From NCBI GenBank assembly GCA_963820315.1, contig CAWFZK010000030.1, positions 62,001 to 126,000 of the forward strand: a stretch of DNA of 64,000 bases. The letters are read 5' to 3'. Origin of the DNA: JACVRW01 sp963820315 (GTDB taxonomy: Bacteria > Actinomycetota > Thermoleophilia > Solirubrobacterales > Thermoleophilaceae). Position numbers and translations under genes: made by a program. Positions within the stretch are counted from its first letter, which is position 1; every line of letters starts with the position of its first letter. The notes beneath the pieces are model-generated. The model did not search any database and was not told the DNA's origin. It saw only the letters and a program-made list of their open reading frames with translations. Below, piece by piece: positions 61,489 to 64,000 of this stretch.

Positions 61489-62481
61489 TCATGCCCATCC
61501 TGCCGCGGCCACAGCCTCAGCCTCGCTCCAGTAGAACTTCGACCAGACGATCTTCGAGTCCCGGAACTTGAAGACAAAGGCAACCGGGTCGTCCAGGACG
61601 ACGCTGCCTTGCCGCGCGTGGACGCGCCCGACCGCTACTGCGTAGACACCCTCGGCGCGAGCATCGCCGATCGTCACCACGAATTCATCCCACGTCTCAT
61701 CCAGGTCCCGGAGATAGCGTCTGAGGCCGCGCACCCCGAGGTACGGACTGCGCCGCACGACCGGAGTGGAGAGCGGCTCGATCATCACCCCGCGGTCGAC
61801 CAGCTCCAGTGTGCGCGCCATGTCGCGCGCGGCGAACGCGTCGAAGAGCTCGTGAACCACGCGCAGGTTATGGTCGGCCACGGCAGGGTCGGGTTCGCGC
61901 GGCGCAGGCGGTGTTCCCGGCAGACGCTTCGCGAGCCGGAGAACTGTCTTGCCCGAGCTCGCCTCGAGCCGCACGTCGTCCATCAGCAGGTTCATGAAGG
62001 CGAAGCCGCGACCGCGCTCAGCCACCGGGTCCGGTGTCGGCGCAGCAGCATGCTCGAACTCGCCGCAGTCCAGGACGGAGAACACGAACGAGCCGTACTC
62101 CACCGTCGCCGCCAGGTGAATATGGCCGTCGTCGCATGGGACGCCGTGCTCCATGGCGTTCGAGACCGCCTCGTTGGTCGCGACAGTTACTTGGTAACGC
62201 GTACCCGCGTCAAAGCCCGCCGCCGAGAGGGTGCGGTCGATAAAGCCACGGCCTTCGGATAGGCCGCCCGGACCGGGGGAGATAGCGAGGACGTGCGGGT
62301 GCAGGGCAAGCACGTTAGAACTGTGAGCCTCGCAAGACGTTCGATTGTCGGTCGCTCGTGCGACTCCCACCGACTCGGACGAGGTCTCCAAGGCATCGCC
62401 GATGTCGCGCAGCCAGACGGGCGTCGTTACGACGGCGGCCCCGACGAAGGCACCCGCGGCCCCACCCCCTTCGGTGGCCAT
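61489..62481 (-). CDS. HATPase (RsbW-like) fused to a SnoaL-like domain
   Basis: About 330 residues from ATG 62481; ATG 62529 and internal GTGs are alternatives. Residues about 60-190 are a GHKL ATPase of the anti-sigma type (YQVTVATNEAVSNAMEHGVP, SVLDCGEFEHAAAPTPDPVA, GRGFAFMNLLMDDVRLEASS). Residues about 205-330 are SnoaL/NTF2-like (VVHELFDAFAARDMARTLEL, VFKFRDSKIVWSKFYWSEAE). The ATP-binding half should act as an anti-sigma factor or kinase; the SnoaL half may sense a ligand. I know of no close precedent for this order. Confidence 0.8.
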   Translation of the reverse strand: MATEGGGAAGAFVGAAVVTTPVWLRDIGDALETSSESVGVARATDNRTSCEAHSSNVLALHPHVLAISPGPGGLSEGRGFIDRTLSAAGFDAGTRYQVTVATNEAVSNAMEHGVPCDDGHIHLAATVEYGSFVFSVLDCGEFEHAAAPTPDPVAERGRGFAFMNLLMDDVRLEASSGKTVLRLAKRLPGTPPAPREPDPAVADHNLRVVHELFDAFAARDMARTLELVDRGVMIEPLSTPVVRRSPYLGVRGLRRYLRDLDETWDEFVVTIGDARAEGVYAVAVGRVHARQGSVVLDDPVAFVFKFRDSKIVWSKFYWSEAEAVAAAGWA

Positions 62482-62516
62482 CGGCCGTAGCCGCCACAAC
62501 CCACACCCAGCGGCAA

Positions 62517-62544
62517 GAGGGCCCTCCATAGCCGGAGGGCCCTC
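62517..62544. terminator. perfect 11-bp hairpin
   Basis: GAGGGCCCTCC-ATAGCC-GGAGGGCCCTC, a self-complementary stem with a six-base loop, upstream of the HATPase-SnoaL start and 236 bases downstream of pilC. No U-tract on either strand. It is probably a strong transcript barrier that isolates the pilus operon from the block. Confidence 0.55.
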
Positions 62545-62660
62545 ACTGCGCGAGCTTTACCGCCTCGAGTTCCGGCAACCCTTACCCGACTGTCGCAGCC
62601 AACGAAGCCGAGCGGTACCGGAGGAGGTCTCCGTCGCTTCCGGACGGCGCGCGCAATCAC

Positions 62661-62745
62661 GGTGAGTAATCATCCGAATGGGCGCCTGCGCAGGCCGTCG
62701 CGCGCAGCGACTGTGAGTGCTCATCCGAATGGGCCCTGCTCAGGC
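62661..62745. repeat. two imperfect direct repeats after pilC
   Basis: GTGAGT-NN-TCATCCGAATGGGC followed by CCTG(C/N)CAGG occurs at 62662-62695 and again at 62713-62745 with a period of about 51 bases. The first copy contains the palindrome GCCTGCGCAGGC. The stretch 62545-62660 contains nothing else that I recognise. They sit at the border between the pilC end and the accessory block. Confidence 0.65.
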
Positions 62746-62779
62746 TCGTCGGGGCGCCCTGGCCGGCGCCCGGCCGGCC

Positions 62780-63994
62780 CTACTTGATCTGGTCGTACAC
62801 CTTGAACATCGGCAGGTACATCGCGATCACGATGAACCCGACGATCCCGCCGACGACGATGATCATGATCGGCTCGAGGATCGAGGTGAGCGCCTTGACG
62901 GCGGCCTCTACCTGCTCCTCGTAGAAGTCGGCGACCTTGGTCATCATCGTCTCGAGGGCACCGGTCTCCTCGCCGACGCCGATCATCTGGGTGACCATGA
63001 CCGGGAAGGCCTCGGGCACCTCGGTCATCGGCTGCGTGAGCGTGCCGCCCTTCTTGACCGACTCGCGCACTTCCTCCATCGCCTTCTCGATCACGCGGTT
63101 GCCGGACGTCTTGCCGGTGATGTCGATCGCCTCGAGCATCGGCACGCCGGCCGCGATCAGGCCCGAGAAGGTGCGTGAGAAACGGGCCAGGGCGACCTTC
63201 TGGACGATGCCGCCGATCTTCATCGGGAACTTCAGCTTCAGGCGGTCCCACTGCATGCGCCCGCGCTCCGAGTTCTTCCAGTAGCGGAACAGCCAGACGA
63301 CCGCGGCGGTGACCGCGATCATGACGTACCAGCGCTGGGTGATCAGGTGCGAGAGCCAGACGGTGAACTTCGTGATCGCCGGGAGCTCGCCGCCGAAGTC
63401 TTTGAAGATCTGCTCGAAGACCGGGACGAGGAACGCTACGAGCGCGAACAGCACGACCAGCGCGAAGCCGCCGATCAGGGACGGGTAGATCATCGCCGCC
63501 TTGATCTGGCGCCGGAGCGCGGCGTCCTTCTCGAGCTGGGTCGCCACGCGGACGAGCGTCTGGTCCAGGATGCCGCCCGTCTCACCGGCCTGCACCATCG
63601 CCACGAAAAGCTCGTTGAACACGTCCGGGTGCCGCTCGAGCGCCGCGGACAGCGAGACGCCGGCCTCGACGTCCTTGCGGACGGCGATCCAGACCTCGCG
63701 GAGCTTGTCGTTCTCGGTCTGCTCCTCGATGACGTACAGCGCGCGCAGGAGCGACATGCCCGAAGAGACCATCGTCGCGAGCTGACGCGTCGCGATGACC
63801 AGATCGTCTGCCTTGACGCGGCGGAAACGGGCGAGGATGTCGCCGGCGTTCGCCGCCTTCTGCTCCTCGATGTCGATGACGATCAGGCCCTTGGAGCGCA
63901 GCTGCGCCGCTACGGCCTGCTTGTCGCCCGCCTCCATCTCCCCCTTGGTCGAGGAGCCTGCGAGGTCGAGAGCCTTGAATGCGTAGGTCGCCAT
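62780..63994 (-). CDS. pilC: type IV pilus inner-membrane platform protein PilC (T2SS F family)
   Basis: 404 residues. It begins MATYAFKALDLAGSSTKGEM, then two T2SF domains: ATRQLATMVSSGMSLLRALY with FNELFVAMVQAGETGGILDQ (about 70-195), and LARFSRTFSGLIAAGVPMLE with FPVMVTQMIGVGEETGALET (about 275-395), with membrane helices near 170-195, 222-240 and 375-400. It anchors the extension and retraction ATPases. pilB/pilT would be expected beyond the window edge. A GGCCGG-CGC-CCGGCC hairpin (62761-62775) sits just after the stop. Confidence 0.96.
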   Translation of the reverse strand: MATYAFKALDLAGSSTKGEMEAGDKQAVAAQLRSKGLIVIDIEEQKAANAGDILARFRRVKADDLVIATRQLATMVSSGMSLLRALYVIEEQTENDKLREVWIAVRKDVEAGVSLSAALERHPDVFNELFVAMVQAGETGGILDQTLVRVATQLEKDAALRRQIKAAMIYPSLIGGFALVVLFALVAFLVPVFEQIFKDFGGELPAITKFTVWLSHLITQRWYVMIAVTAAVVWLFRYWKNSERGRMQWDRLKLKFPMKIGGIVQKVALARFSRTFSGLIAAGVPMLEAIDITGKTSGNRVIEKAMEEVRESVKKGGTLTQPMTEVPEAFPVMVTQMIGVGEETGALETMMTKVADFYEEQVEAAVKALTSILEPIMIIVVGGIVGFIVIAMYLPMFKVYDQIK

Positions 63995-64000
63995 CGCTCT

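Noticed and set aside
1..64000. CRISPR array, rRNA or tRNA genes, IS elements
   Set aside because: No regularly spaced repeats, cloverleaf-like sequences or transposase readings were recognised by eye.

Overview
The window is a GC-rich (not computed) actinobacterial chromosome segment. The combination of a type IV pilus operon, a shikimate operon with fused aroK-aroB, actinobacterial SOS boxes (CGAAC-N4-GTTCG), MocR, CsoR and many GTG starts suggests class Thermoleophilia (Solirubrobacterales or Gaiellales-like). This placement is an inference from gene content, not from a phylogeny. I recognised no rRNA, tRNA, CRISPR array, transposase or integrase.

A set of housekeeping genes, all on the minus strand and in a plausible single ancestral order, forms the backbone: pilC (62780-63994); pilA and the minor pilins/prepilin peptidase/pilMNO with two extra proteins (32591-42631); aroC-aroKB-aroQ-pepP-tauE (26889-31820); efp-nusB-xseB-ispA-dxs (3807-7765); tlyA (1-617). 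Neighbours within each group often overlap by ATGA/GTGA/TGATG or are a few bases apart. Mixed-strand accessory blocks separate the groups.

Block 694-3806 holds small proteins, a DUF427 protein, an OsmC protein (frameshifted) and an M42 peptidase. Block 7817-26830 holds a methyltransferase, a metallo-hydrolase, a PAS/GAF/PP2C phosphatase next to an RsbW-like kinase, a DUF72 protein, an M48 peptidase, the error-prone polymerase dnaE2, two c-di-GMP genes, a secreted beta-propeller-like protein and imuB with a small partner. dnaE2 and imuB each carry the same 14-base LexA box at the start, so they look like a split SOS mutasome.

Block 42632-62779 (20 kb) separates pilC from pilA. It carries two exported proteins, HIRAN/GST/AhpD-like genes, a MocR regulator, a ParB-like protein, a SigX5-like sigma factor, a VOC-VOC-FAD oxidoreductase operon, an aldo/keto reductase, an MMPL transporter, Pr6Pr, two RibD/DHFR-like reductases, a serine hydrolase relic, CsoR, an ArsC-like phosphatase, a CAP-domain protein, an SDR and a HATPase-SnoaL fusion. 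These look like stress, redox and detoxification functions rather than one pathway.

At least seven otherwise well-conserved genes contain single-base frame breaks (osmC, a lipocalin-like gene twice, GGDEF-EAL, aroC, the calcium-repeat protein, MMPL, and a DUF559 gene twice). Because aroC is normally essential, many of these are probably consensus indel errors, and I annotate them as broken genes with the break position.
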